Of a stretch of 64,000 nucleotides of DNA, positions 56,790-64,000 are shown piece by piece (position 1 is the first letter of the stretch; every line of letters begins with the position of its first letter). The notes beneath the pieces were generated by a model. It did not search any database and was not told the DNA's origin. It worked only from the letters and a program-made list of their open reading frames with translations. Location: positions 1 to 64,000 of the forward strand of contig CAJFNK010000065.1 of the NCBI GenBank assembly GCA_904394685.1. The letters are read 5' to 3'. The position numbers and the translations under genes are program-made. Source of the stretch: Candidatus Heritagella gallinarum. Lineage in GTDB: Bacteria; Bacillota; Clostridia; Oscillospirales; Acutalibacteraceae.

Positions 56790-57875
56790 ATGTTTGATGG
56801 ACTGAATATGGGCATGGGGAATCTTTTCCGCCTGTCCAACGCCAAAACCCGCTCGATTTGCCCCGAAAACTTTAGCGGAGCCAAGGGTGCGGGCGGCATG
56901 TGTGAAGTAGAAAACGGCTCGGCCGGTTCAGCGGCCCGTGACCTGGGCAGAGGCTGGAAGGTGAACCCCTATGTGATGATCCCTGCGGGAGAGACCTTTA
57001 CGCTGGCTGAAATCGAAGGCCCCAGCTGTATCCAGCATTTTTGGATGACGATTCTGCATAACCGCTGGCGCAATATCATTTTGCGGATTTATTGGGATGG
57101 ACAGGAGTTCCCCTCGGTCGAGTGCCCGCTGGGTGACTTTTTCTGCTGCGGCTGGAATGAGGAACAGCAGATCAGCACGCTGCCGGTGTGTGTGAATCCC
57201 CGCCACGCTTTTAACAGCTATTGGCCCATGCCGTTCCGCAAGAGCTGCCGCATGATGCTGGAAAACCGTGCGGAGGAGCCCTTGCAGCTTTATTATCAGA
57301 TCGATTATACCCTCACCGAGGTGCCGGAGGACGCCGCTTATTTCCATGCCCGGTTCCACCGTTCCCACCCGCTGGCCTATAAGACGCCCCATGTGATTCT
57401 GGATACCATCCACGGCAAAGGCCACTATGTGGGAACCTATATCGCATGGCAGAGCAACAGCTGCGGCTGGTGGGGCGAAGGCGAGATCAAATTCTATATG
57501 GACGGCGACACGGAATATCCCACCATCTGCGGAACCGGTACCGAGGATTATTTCTGCGGCGCTTATGATTTTGAGCATCGTGATTTGCACCGGTATGTAG
57601 ACTTTACCACGCCCTATGCCGGGTTCCATGTGGCCGAGACCCCGGACGGCCTGTATCGCAGCCAGCAGCGTTTTAGCATGTACCGCTGGCATGTGATGGA
57701 CCCCATCCGCTTTGAAAACGACCTGCGGGTCACCATTCAGGCGCTGGGCTGGCGGGAAGGCGGACGGTATCTGCCGCTGCAGGACGACATCGCCTCCACC
57801 GCTTTCTGGTATCAGGAGCTGCCCGGCGAGCCGTTCCCGCCGCTGCCGGATAAAGACGAGCTGGAAGTGATTTAA
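56790..57875 (+). CDS. GH172/DUF2961 glycoside hydrolase
   Basis: 361 residues. It matches the DUF2961 family, now GH172: PAGETFTLAEIEGPSCIQHFWMTI (about 65-88), CPLGDFFCCGWN (about 111-122), PMPFRKSC and the late TGTEDYFCGAYDF (about 230-250) with acidic catalytic candidates. Family members act on fructofuranose dianhydrides or D-arabinofuranose linkages as oligomers of jelly-roll protomers. No signal peptide, so cytoplasmic. ATG 56790 has AAGGAG 9 nt upstream; earlier ATGs lack an SD. Monocistronic; substrate unknown. Confidence 0.87.
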   Translation: MFDGLNMGMGNLFRLSNAKTRSICPENFSGAKGAGGMCEVENGSAGSAARDLGRGWKVNPYVMIPAGETFTLAEIEGPSCIQHFWMTILHNRWRNIILRIYWDGQEFPSVECPLGDFFCCGWNEEQQISTLPVCVNPRHAFNSYWPMPFRKSCRMMLENRAEEPLQLYYQIDYTLTEVPEDAAYFHARFHRSHPLAYKTPHVILDTIHGKGHYVGTYIAWQSNSCGWWGEGEIKFYMDGDTEYPTICGTGTEDYFCGAYDFEHRDLHRYVDFTTPYAGFHVAETPDGLYRSQQRFSMYRWHVMDPIRFENDLRVTIQALGWREGGRYLPLQDDIASTAFWYQELPGEPFPPLPDKDELEVI

Positions 57876-57887
57876 TCTTATAGAAAC

Positions 57888-57935
57888 AAATCCCTGTGTT
57901 GGCAAACGGTATGTTTGCTCAATACAGGGATTTTT
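57888..57935. terminator. bidirectional terminator between GH172 and GH18 genes
   Basis: AAATCCCTGT (57888-57897) pairs with ACAGGGATTT (from 57924), enclosing GGCAAAC/GTTTGCT, with T runs in both directions. Confidence 0.9.
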
Positions 57936-57953
57936 GCTGCCTACTATCAAATG

Positions 57954-59393
57954 TTACGAAGAAAGGGTTTCTCCGATCACCTTCAAAAGGCTGTGGGTGG
58001 GGCTGTCCTGCGTGACTTCCCAGATCATCACCCCGCCGGCATTTTGCCGGGCAAACCATGCTTTTTGTCGGATGGTTTCCATTCCGTTATACCAGACCTG
58101 CGTCCCCTGATAGCGGATAGAATCGTGATAGGGAGCCTGTGGGTCGGCCTTTACCAGTGCATCATAGGAAACTCCGCCGGGGCGTGCATAAAACGGAACG
58201 CCCAGCACGATTTTTCCCGCCGGTACGCCACGGGTGTTGCGCCAGTGATAATAACAGTTGGTCATGAACGAAAAAGTGGAGTGTTCCCCTTCGTTGGCGT
58301 CATAGGCCATCACATTGATCCAGTCTACGGCCTGAATCACGGCGGGGGTGTGGGCGCTGGTGTCATAATAGGAATGGCCGGAGGCATCCACCCCGCCGAT
58401 CACAGCGGTGGTGAGCAGCCTGCCCTGTGGGTGCAGCTTTTTGGCAAGGGAGAGCATCAGGGATTCATACTGCTTTTGGGAAGCCGTGCCGGTACGGGGA
58501 TATTCCCAGTCCATGTCGATTCCGTCAAAGCCAAAATCGTCACACATCGCCACCAGAGAGGCGGCGAGCTTTTCCCGCTTTTCGGCGGTTTCCGTCGCCT
58601 TGACAAAGGTGCTTTCCAGCGGAACGCCCTGATAGCTCCAGCCGCCCACAGCCAGCAGCACCCGCACGCCGTTTTTGTGGGCGTCCCGGATGATCTGGCG
58701 GGCGGTAGCGGCGTTTTCCAGCGGCAGAAGCTCGCCGTCCTCGGTGGGAATGGCAAACGCATAGATCACATGGGTCAGGCAGTTATACCGAAGTCGGCTG
58801 AGGGAGGCGGGCTTCCACGAGGGATAATAGGCCACTGACTTGCGATAGCCGAGAACCGGGTTGGAGGGCTGGGAACCAGCCGCCGGGGCGGACTCGGTGG
58901 GGGAGGCTTGTGGGCGTGCCGGAGTGGCGGTTGGAGCAGCAGTTGGGGATGCGGTTGGGCGGGACGAGGAATTGCCGGAAGGAGAGGCAGAGGCGGTGGC
59001 GGCGGGGGAGTGCGATGGCGAAGGGGAACCGCCCGCCGAGGATTCCGGGGCGGGAGAGGAAGCTCCATCAGGCGACGGGCTGGGAGCGGGGACTTCCTGC
59101 CAGACGTCGGACTGTCCGGGAACCTCGCCCTGGGTTTCTTCCAGCGCCTGATATTGCTTCCCTTCGTGAGAAACCTGGTCGCCGGGCAGATAGACGGTTT
59201 CGGATTGCCATTCGCCGGGCTGCATGGAATCAGCAGAGGTGCTGCTGGCAGCGGAACTGCCGGCAGAGATGCCGGAGGATGAAGAATCAGATGGATTGGA
59301 AGCGGCAAAGAGGCTGTATAGCATGATGCCCAGCACCACGCCGATTGCCAGCAAAATCAGCAGCAGGCGCAGCCAGGCAGATTTTTTCCACAT
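57954..59393 (-). CDS. membrane-anchored GH18 chitinase-like protein with CBM5/12
   Basis: 479 residues. One N-terminal membrane helix (about 7-29), Ser-rich spacer, a chitin-binding CBM5/12-type module (WQSETVYLPGDQVSHEGKQY to WQEV, about 62-101), a Pro/Ser/Ala/Thr linker (102-180) and a GH18 barrel with the catalytic motif FDGIDMDWEY, Glu297. It would act outside the cell on chitin, N-glycan or peptidoglycan-like amino-sugar polymers. ATG 59393 has AAAGGAGG 8 nt upstream; the much longer frame runs through a repeat region and is not used. Confidence 0.9.
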   Translation of the reverse strand: MWKKSAWLRLLLILLAIGVVLGIMLYSLFAASNPSDSSSSGISAGSSAASSTSADSMQPGEWQSETVYLPGDQVSHEGKQYQALEETQGEVPGQSDVWQEVPAPSPSPDGASSPAPESSAGGSPSPSHSPAATASASPSGNSSSRPTASPTAAPTATPARPQASPTESAPAAGSQPSNPVLGYRKSVAYYPSWKPASLSRLRYNCLTHVIYAFAIPTEDGELLPLENAATARQIIRDAHKNGVRVLLAVGGWSYQGVPLESTFVKATETAEKREKLAASLVAMCDDFGFDGIDMDWEYPRTGTASQKQYESLMLSLAKKLHPQGRLLTTAVIGGVDASGHSYYDTSAHTPAVIQAVDWINVMAYDANEGEHSTFSFMTNCYYHWRNTRGVPAGKIVLGVPFYARPGGVSYDALVKADPQAPYHDSIRYQGTQVWYNGMETIRQKAWFARQNAGGVMIWEVTQDSPTHSLLKVIGETLSS

Positions 59394-59448
59394 GATGAAT
59401 CCCTCCTTTGAGATGGAAACTAGTATGTGTAGGCCGGGCATAAAAAAT

Positions 59449-59878
59449 ACCGGGATACTCTTTCGTATCCCGGTCAGACTGTGGAAAAAGGTTTTTGTTA
59501 CTGGCAGATTACACAAGATGTTAGCTTTACAAGGGGAAACCCCAGACGTGGGTTTCCCCTCGAAAACAGTCCACTGGACTGTTTTCTCACCCTTTCCTGC
59601 GTTTTCGGAGTATAAAAGATTCCGCTCTCTGCGGAGAGCGGCCAAAAGGGCGCTGCCCTTTTGGATTTCCTGCCACCTTTTATATAAGGGCGCCGTGTGC
59701 CAGTGGCACACAAATAAGGCGCCGACCGTAGCGGCAGCGAAGACTTGGACGAAAATTTTAAGTTGCGGGGGAGCAGCTGCAAATTTCTAACTTGTTCCCC
59801 GCAAACTGCTTTTGTGCAGTTTTTTTAGCCATTCAGGTTTATCGACAAGCTGACCGGGATACTCTTTTGTATCCCGGT
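59449..59878. repeat. hairpin array bounded by two copies of one hairpin
   Basis: Both ends carry ACCGGGATAC, 6 nt, GTATCCCGGT (59449-59474 and 59853-59878, one base different overall). Between them are perfect palindromes GGGGAAACCC/GGGTTTCCCC (59533-59559), GAAAACAGTCCA/TGGACTGTTTTC (59562-59586), CCGCTCTC/GAGAGCGG (59622-59641), CCAAAAGGGC/GCCCTTTTGG (59642-59664) and TGTGCCA/TGGCACA (59696-59710), the last shared with 49950-49966. No gene is seen in the interval. Confidence 0.8.
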
Positions 59879-59896
59879 ATTGAAAATTTATGGTTT

Positions 59897-61186
59897 TTAA
59901 TAAATCGAAGCGCCGCTGAGCCATGCAAATAGATAAACTCCCATCAGGGCAGACATGGCGGCTGTAAGGCCACGGTCCAGCGTTGGGCGCTTTTCGGTGA
60001 GGGCGGCGGCAAAAAGGAAAAAGGGCACGCCGCACGCCAGATACCGCCCGCCGCTTAGCAGCCAGGAGAGGGAATAGTTGAGGAACAGATAGAAAAAGGC
60101 ATACAGGGTATACATGGCGGGGAATCTTCGCCAGCAAAGAGCCAGCGCTGCCAAAAACAGCGCAAACAGCAGCAGCTGTGGAATCCAGATGGCGGCACGG
60201 CCGGAGAGGTCTTCCCAATAAAAAGCGTTGTATCCCACATATCCCAATGTCTGGCTAAACCAGGAGAATCCCTGTGACCAGTGTTCCTGATGTGTGACAA
60301 AGGCAAACGGGTCGCCGTCTACCCACCAGTTCAGCCCCAGATAGACCCCGGTTCCCACCAGTGGCAATAAGACCGGAACCAACCGGCGCAGAACCGGCGC
60401 CAGCCGCTGGCAGAAGCTGCGCCCGTCCCTGGCCAGAAACTGCTGGCTTTCCATCAGCTCGGCGCCAGCCGCCACAATCAGCAGCACGCCATGCATCCGG
60501 GTCATGGCTGCCATCATCCCCCAGATTCCCGCAGTCCACCAGTGGTGGCGGCGAATCTCATAGAGGGCGGCGGCGGTGGTGAGCAAAAACAGGCTTTCGG
60601 TCATCATCCCGCCAAAGAAAAACGAAAACGGGAATACCGACAGATATACAACGGTGCGCTGGGCGGCACGGCGGTTCATTTCCAGATAGGCCAGCCGGTA
60701 GAGATACACACACGCAGCGCTGTAACACACGAACGAAACCAACAGGCCGGCATAGACCGTGTCCCCGATGAAGAAAGCCACGATACGGGTAATCCACACA
60801 TACAGCGGGAAAAACACCAGAAACAGGTGCTGGCCGTCTTCGACATAGCCCGAATAGCCCTTTTCGACTAAGTTTACATAATGTACACTGTCGCCCAGCA
60901 GCCAGCTTTCTGCCAGATTGGGCCATTCGTTGGAGAGAAACAGTAAAATCAGCCCACTGAGCAGGAAAATCATCAACCGGTAGGTAAAAGCCGTGAAAAA
61001 GATTTCAGCAGTTTCCCTTCGTCGCAGCGACTTTTGCCGGGGCGAAACCGCCGCTTCCTGCCGCTGGCGCAGGTCAAAAAATGAATCTTCTATCGGCAGG
61101 CCCAGCCCGCAGGCCATGAGCCAGCGCAACACCAGAAAGCAGCCCAGCAGGGCGGCCCCCAGCGTTAAAATCACATCTACAAACAT
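59897..61186 (-). CDS. PIG-V-like mannosyltransferase/glycosyltransferase membrane protein
   Basis: 429 residues with about ten membrane helices. LLGDSVHYVNLVEKGYSGYVEDGQHLFLVFFPLYVWITRI (about 117-156) and FFFGGMMTESLFLLTTAAALYEIRRHHWWTAGIWGMMAAMTRMHG (about 208-252) match PIG-V/GT-C type transferases that use a polyprenyl-phosphate sugar donor. ATG 61186 has AAGGAG 5 nt upstream. Role, such as addition of mannose to surface polymers or proteins, is inferred only from the family. Confidence 0.8.
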   Translation of the reverse strand: MFVDVILTLGAALLGCFLVLRWLMACGLGLPIEDSFFDLRQRQEAAVSPRQKSLRRRETAEIFFTAFTYRLMIFLLSGLILLFLSNEWPNLAESWLLGDSVHYVNLVEKGYSGYVEDGQHLFLVFFPLYVWITRIVAFFIGDTVYAGLLVSFVCYSAACVYLYRLAYLEMNRRAAQRTVVYLSVFPFSFFFGGMMTESLFLLTTAAALYEIRRHHWWTAGIWGMMAAMTRMHGVLLIVAAGAELMESQQFLARDGRSFCQRLAPVLRRLVPVLLPLVGTGVYLGLNWWVDGDPFAFVTHQEHWSQGFSWFSQTLGYVGYNAFYWEDLSGRAAIWIPQLLLFALFLAALALCWRRFPAMYTLYAFFYLFLNYSLSWLLSGGRYLACGVPFFLFAAALTEKRPTLDRGLTAAMSALMGVYLFAWLSGASIY

Positions 61187-61461
61187 AGGTCTCCTTCTTT
61201 CCCCAAATCTTGTTTTGAGAATATCATTGCTTTGCATCAAAGCTGTATCATCTAAAAGTTTAGTTGGTTAAATCGATCACTTCTCATACTGAAACATTGT
61301 GCCGTCAAGGTGTGGGCTGCCTTTTCGCCATCTGGGTTCTATGGTATAATATCGGTAATCAAGAGCCTTGAGGGTTGCAAAAAAATCTCAATTTGCGCCG
61401 TGGCGATATGATATACTTACGGCAGCGGAAAGGCTTGCCGTTTTAGAAAGGGAGAAGCCTG

Positions 61462-62793
61462 ATGAAACCAGAGAAAAAAAGAACGGGTTCCACACGCCCC
61501 GCTTCCAGAACACATCCTGCCCGCAATTCTTATACAAAGCCTGTTGCCCGTCCAAAGCAGACTGACCGGCCAAAGCAAATTGACCGGCCAAAATCTTCTG
61601 CTATGGCAGCAGATTTTGAAACGGCGCAGCCAAAGACGGAAACGGCGCACACCCCCTGCCCGCTGTATCGTAAATGCGGCGGCTGTCAGCTGCAAAACAT
61701 GGATTACCCCCGCCAGCTGCACTGGAAGCAGGAGCGTGTCCAAAAGCTGCTGGGCAAGTTTTGCCGGGTAGAGCCTATCATCGGGATGGAGCATCCCTAT
61801 CATTACCGCAACAAGGTGCAGGCCGCCTTTGCCTGGGATCGCCGCCGTCAGATCGTGTCGGGCGTCTATCAGGCCAGCACCCACCGGGTGGTTCCGGTGG
61901 AGAGCTGCATGACCGAAGACCAGACCGCCGACCGCATCATGGGGACGATCCGCAAGCTGATGAAGGATTTTCACATGACCCCCTATGACGAGATCACCGG
62001 AAAGGGATTTTTGCGGCATGTGCTGGTGCGGCGTGGGTTTTCCACCGGGCAGGTGATGGTGGTATTGGTAACGGGAACGCCGGTTTTCCCCGCCAAAAAC
62101 AATTTTTGCAGTGCCCTGCGCCGGGAGCATCCCGAAATCACCACGATTGTCCAGAACCTCAACGACCGGTATACCAGCATGGTGCTGGGGGAGCGGGAAA
62201 AGGTGCTGTTTGGGCCGGGATACATCGAAGATGTCCTTTGTGGCTGCACGTTCCGCATTTCGCCCAAGTCGTTTTATCAGATCAACCCGGTACAAACCGA
62301 GGTACTGTATCAGACGGCGATCGATCTGGCGCAGCTTACCGGAAAAGAAACCGTATTGGATGCGTATTGCGGCGTGGGAACCATCGGCCTGGCTGCCGCC
62401 CGGCAGGGTGCCGGGAAGGTGATCGGCGTGGAGCTGAACCGGGATGCGGTGCGGGATGCCATCGCCAACGCCAAAACCAGCGGGATCCAGAACGCCCGTT
62501 TTTATTGCGCTGATGCCGGGGAGTTCATGGTGGGGATGGCAAATGCCGGAGAAAAAGTGGATGTTGTGCTGATGGACCCGCCCCGTGCGGGAAGCGATGA
62601 AGCGTTTCTCTCGTCGGTGTGCCGCCTTGCGCCGGAGCGGGTGGTGTATATTTCGTGCAACCCCGAAACCCAGGCCCGTGACCTGCAATATATGGCGGCG
62701 CACGGCTGGAAGGTGGAGGCTATCCAGCCGGTGGACATGTTCCCCCACACCAACCATATCGAAACGGTGGTTTCGCTCTCCAGAGAAAATTAA
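61462..62793 (+). CDS. 23S rRNA uracil-5-methyltransferase, RlmD/RlmCD type
   Basis: 443 residues. The [4Fe-4S] motif is Cys66-Cys72-Cys75 in CPLYRKCGGCQLQNM, followed by the SAM-binding LDAYCGVGTIGLAAA (near 295-309), VLMDPPRAGSDE and the nucleophile Cys in YISCNPETQARDL. In place of an N-terminal TRAM domain it has a basic repetitive tail (VARPKQTDRPKQIDRPK). TATAAT at 61345-61350 may be the -10 with a poor -35. Bacterial RlmCD modifies U747/U1939; which site is unknown here. Confidence 0.9.
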   Translation: MKPEKKRTGSTRPASRTHPARNSYTKPVARPKQTDRPKQIDRPKSSAMAADFETAQPKTETAHTPCPLYRKCGGCQLQNMDYPRQLHWKQERVQKLLGKFCRVEPIIGMEHPYHYRNKVQAAFAWDRRRQIVSGVYQASTHRVVPVESCMTEDQTADRIMGTIRKLMKDFHMTPYDEITGKGFLRHVLVRRGFSTGQVMVVLVTGTPVFPAKNNFCSALRREHPEITTIVQNLNDRYTSMVLGEREKVLFGPGYIEDVLCGCTFRISPKSFYQINPVQTEVLYQTAIDLAQLTGKETVLDAYCGVGTIGLAAARQGAGKVIGVELNRDAVRDAIANAKTSGIQNARFYCADAGEFMVGMANAGEKVDVVLMDPPRAGSDEAFLSSVCRLAPERVVYISCNPETQARDLQYMAAHGWKVEAIQPVDMFPHTNHIETVVSLSREN

Positions 62794-62844
62794 CTCCAAA
62801 AAGGTAACCGAAGATGGTAGAGTTTATTTGTAAAGGAGAAAATC

Positions 62845-63360
62845 ATGTACATAGAGACATCACGAATGATTATCCGTGAATTTATACCACAGGATGCCGC
62901 TGACCTCTACGAAATCTTTGGCGATGCTGAAACTATGGTCAACTGTGAACCAGTATACGACTATGAAAAAACAAAAAAGTTTTTGAATTCCTTTTGTATT
63001 GATCATCATGGTGCAGTGGCGGCGGTTGATAAGGAAAGCGGAAAAATGATAGGATACATTCTGTTCAACCAGCTTACAGAGGGCGTTTATGAAATGGGAT
63101 GGTTTTACAACCGAAATTATTGGAGGCAGGGTTATGCCTATGAGTCTTGCAAAGCCGTGATTAATTATGCTTTTGCCGAAAGGAAAGCCCATAAAATTTT
63201 TGCAGAAACGGTAGACACTGTAAAGTCAGTGAATCTGATGAAGAAGCTAGGAATGCAGCTTGAAGGTATCCAACGGAGTCAGGTAAAAGATCATTACGGG
63301 AACTGGACAGACCTGTATTTATATGGATTACTTGAAACAGAGTGGAATGAAAAATGGTAA
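62845..63360 (+). CDS. GNAT-family N-acetyltransferase (RimJ/L-like)
   Basis: 171 residues. It starts ETSRMIIREFIPQDAADLYEIFGD, the usual beginning of RimJ/RimL-type GNAT proteins, and continues GWFYNRNYWRQGYAYESCKAVINYAFAERKAHKIFAETVDTVKSVNLMKKLGMQLEG, with the WRQGYA acetyl-CoA loop. Such enzymes acetylate protein N-termini or antibiotics. It has AAAGGAG 8 nt before the ATG. AT-richer than its neighbours. Confidence 0.88.
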   Translation: MYIETSRMIIREFIPQDAADLYEIFGDAETMVNCEPVYDYEKTKKFLNSFCIDHHGAVAAVDKESGKMIGYILFNQLTEGVYEMGWFYNRNYWRQGYAYESCKAVINYAFAERKAHKIFAETVDTVKSVNLMKKLGMQLEGIQRSQVKDHYGNWTDLYLYGLLETEWNEKW

Positions 63361-63487
63361 TTATTAAAATGATAAACAACGAGAATCTGTTTTTAGATTT
63401 ACCTTGGAGAGAAAACAAAATAAAAAAACATGCGGCTGAAAAAAGCCGTATCTTGAGGGAGTTTTCCAAACTGAGGAGGGGAAAAAG

Positions 63488-64000
63488 ATGGCTAAGGTGT
63501 TGTTTTTTGCGCTGGCAGCTTTGGCGCTGTCACAGGGAATGGTGACCGAGGCGCTTACATGTGGTGCAATTGCGCTGCTGATTATGTATTTTACGGATGA
63601 GGACAGGAAAAAAGCAGCTGAAAGAGAACGGCTGGAAAGAATCGGACAGCGGCGGTTTGGCAGCAATTCGTTTGTGAATCAACTGCTCAATGACTTTAGA
63701 CGGTATAACTGGCAAGACCTTGATTATGACAAAGGCGGTGTTGAGATTTATAATACCTATATCAAAACCGATCGAAAAAGCTATTACTATGGAGATCATA
63801 ATTTGAGAGGTCTGGACAAGCAGGGAATGAGGGAGCTGGCCTATTATCTGCGGTCTATGATGAGTGAAAAAGAGAGGATTACGATCACTGCCATCACAGA
63901 CATAACAGGCCACGATTCCCCCACATATTACTATGAAACACCGGGCGGACATCTGGCGATGGGCGGCGGAGGAACTTATGGTGAAACCATAATAGGATAT
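63488..64000 (+). CDS. membrane-anchored protein, function unknown, truncated at window end
   Basis: 171 codons are open to the right edge with no stop. The N-terminus AKVLFFALAALALSQGMVTEALTCGAIALLIMYF (about 2-35) forms one or two membrane helices, then a basic coil (RKKAAERERLERIGQRR) and a more regular domain with DYDKGGVEIYNTYI and SYYYGDHNLRGLDKQGM. A Gly-rich end (LAMGGGGTYGETIIGY) is visible. The start has GAGGAGGGG upstream. Not recognised; the end lies beyond the window. Confidence 0.65.
   Translation, partial: MAKVLFFALAALALSQGMVTEALTCGAIALLIMYFTDEDRKKAAERERLERIGQRRFGSNSFVNQLLNDFRRYNWQDLDYDKGGVEIYNTYIKTDRKSYYYGDHNLRGLDKQGMRELAYYLRSMMSEKERITITAITDITGHDSPTYYYETPGGHLAMGGGGTYGETIIGY

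Noticed and set aside
57954-59711. Longer start for the GH18 gene
   Set aside because: The extra 106 codons run through the palindrome array; the ATG at 59393 has a strong SD and begins a proper membrane anchor.
61417-62799. 460-codon minus-strand frame opposite the rRNA methyltransferase
   Set aside because: Antisense to a gene with clear Fe-S and SAM motifs.

Overview
The window looks like a chromosomal segment of a strictly anaerobic, fairly GC-rich member of the Clostridia, probably a gut Oscillospiraceae/Ruminococcaceae relative. Grounds: two T-box leaders, SigI/RsgI signalling, [FeFe]-hydrogenase maturases, a mreBCD-PBP2 locus, many carbohydrate-active enzymes, AGGAGG-type ribosome binding sites and sigma-A promoters with 17-nt spacing. 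The genus is inference. No rRNA, CRISPR array, prophage or complete insertion sequence is visible; a possible mobile-element end sits at the left edge.

Layout. 1-7.1 kb: small flavodoxin-like protein, then a LacI-controlled sugar cluster (two Gfo/Idh/MocA dehydrogenases, two xylose-isomerase-like TIM barrels; no transporter) and a URO-D-family methyltransferase. 7.2-9.6 kb: tiny conserved-looking ORF, PH-domain membrane protein, Crp/Fnr regulator. 9.7-11.5 kb: leuCD. 11.9-15 kb: GH38 alpha-mannosidase. 15-19.2 kb: small ORF, Smr protein, an unknown 403-aa protein, Trp T-box plus TrpB2, and a candidate small RNA. 19.5-24.7 kb: ABC exporter, then sigI-rsgI and an Asp-rich lipoprotein. 24.8-35.6 kb (minus): purC, aspS, hisS with T-box, mgsA, minD, PBP2, mreD, mreC, mreB. 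35.7-39.3 kb (minus): DUF4321, dut, U32 peptidase, zapA. 39.5-45 kb: glgP, GH13, GNAT, tRNA-Arg. 45-52 kb (minus): two chromate-transporter halves, GNAT, gluQ, hydF, a hairpin/repeat-rich gap, hydE, TM1266-type regulator with a structured leader, small membrane protein. 52-64 kb: Nudix, beta-helix protein, galT, flavin reductase, ogt, GH172, GH18, a second hairpin array, PIG-V-like transferase, rlmD, GNAT and a truncated membrane-anchored protein.

How the parts work together. Carbohydrate capture is the main theme (GH38, GH13, glycogen phosphorylase, GalT, GH172, GH18, LacI cluster). The mre/PBP2/MinD/ZapA block handles cell shape and division. The T-boxes tie tRNA charging to hisS-aspS and tryptophan synthase expression.

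Most interesting: sigI and the separate downstream Asp-rich lipoprotein gene are each preceded by GACCCCG, 18 nt, CGTATC. This marks a self-contained SigI regulon in which the anti-sigma factor RsgI and a SEAL-like/PepSY lipoprotein both carry long poly-aspartate tails in place of the polysaccharide-binding modules of cellulolytic relatives. Also notable are a promoter-hairpins-terminator unit ahead of the hydrogenase maturation genes, a putative sRNA with an exposed anti-Shine-Dalgarno stretch, an overlapping GACAC specifier in the hisS-aspS T-box, and two arrays of perfect palindromes that share a module.
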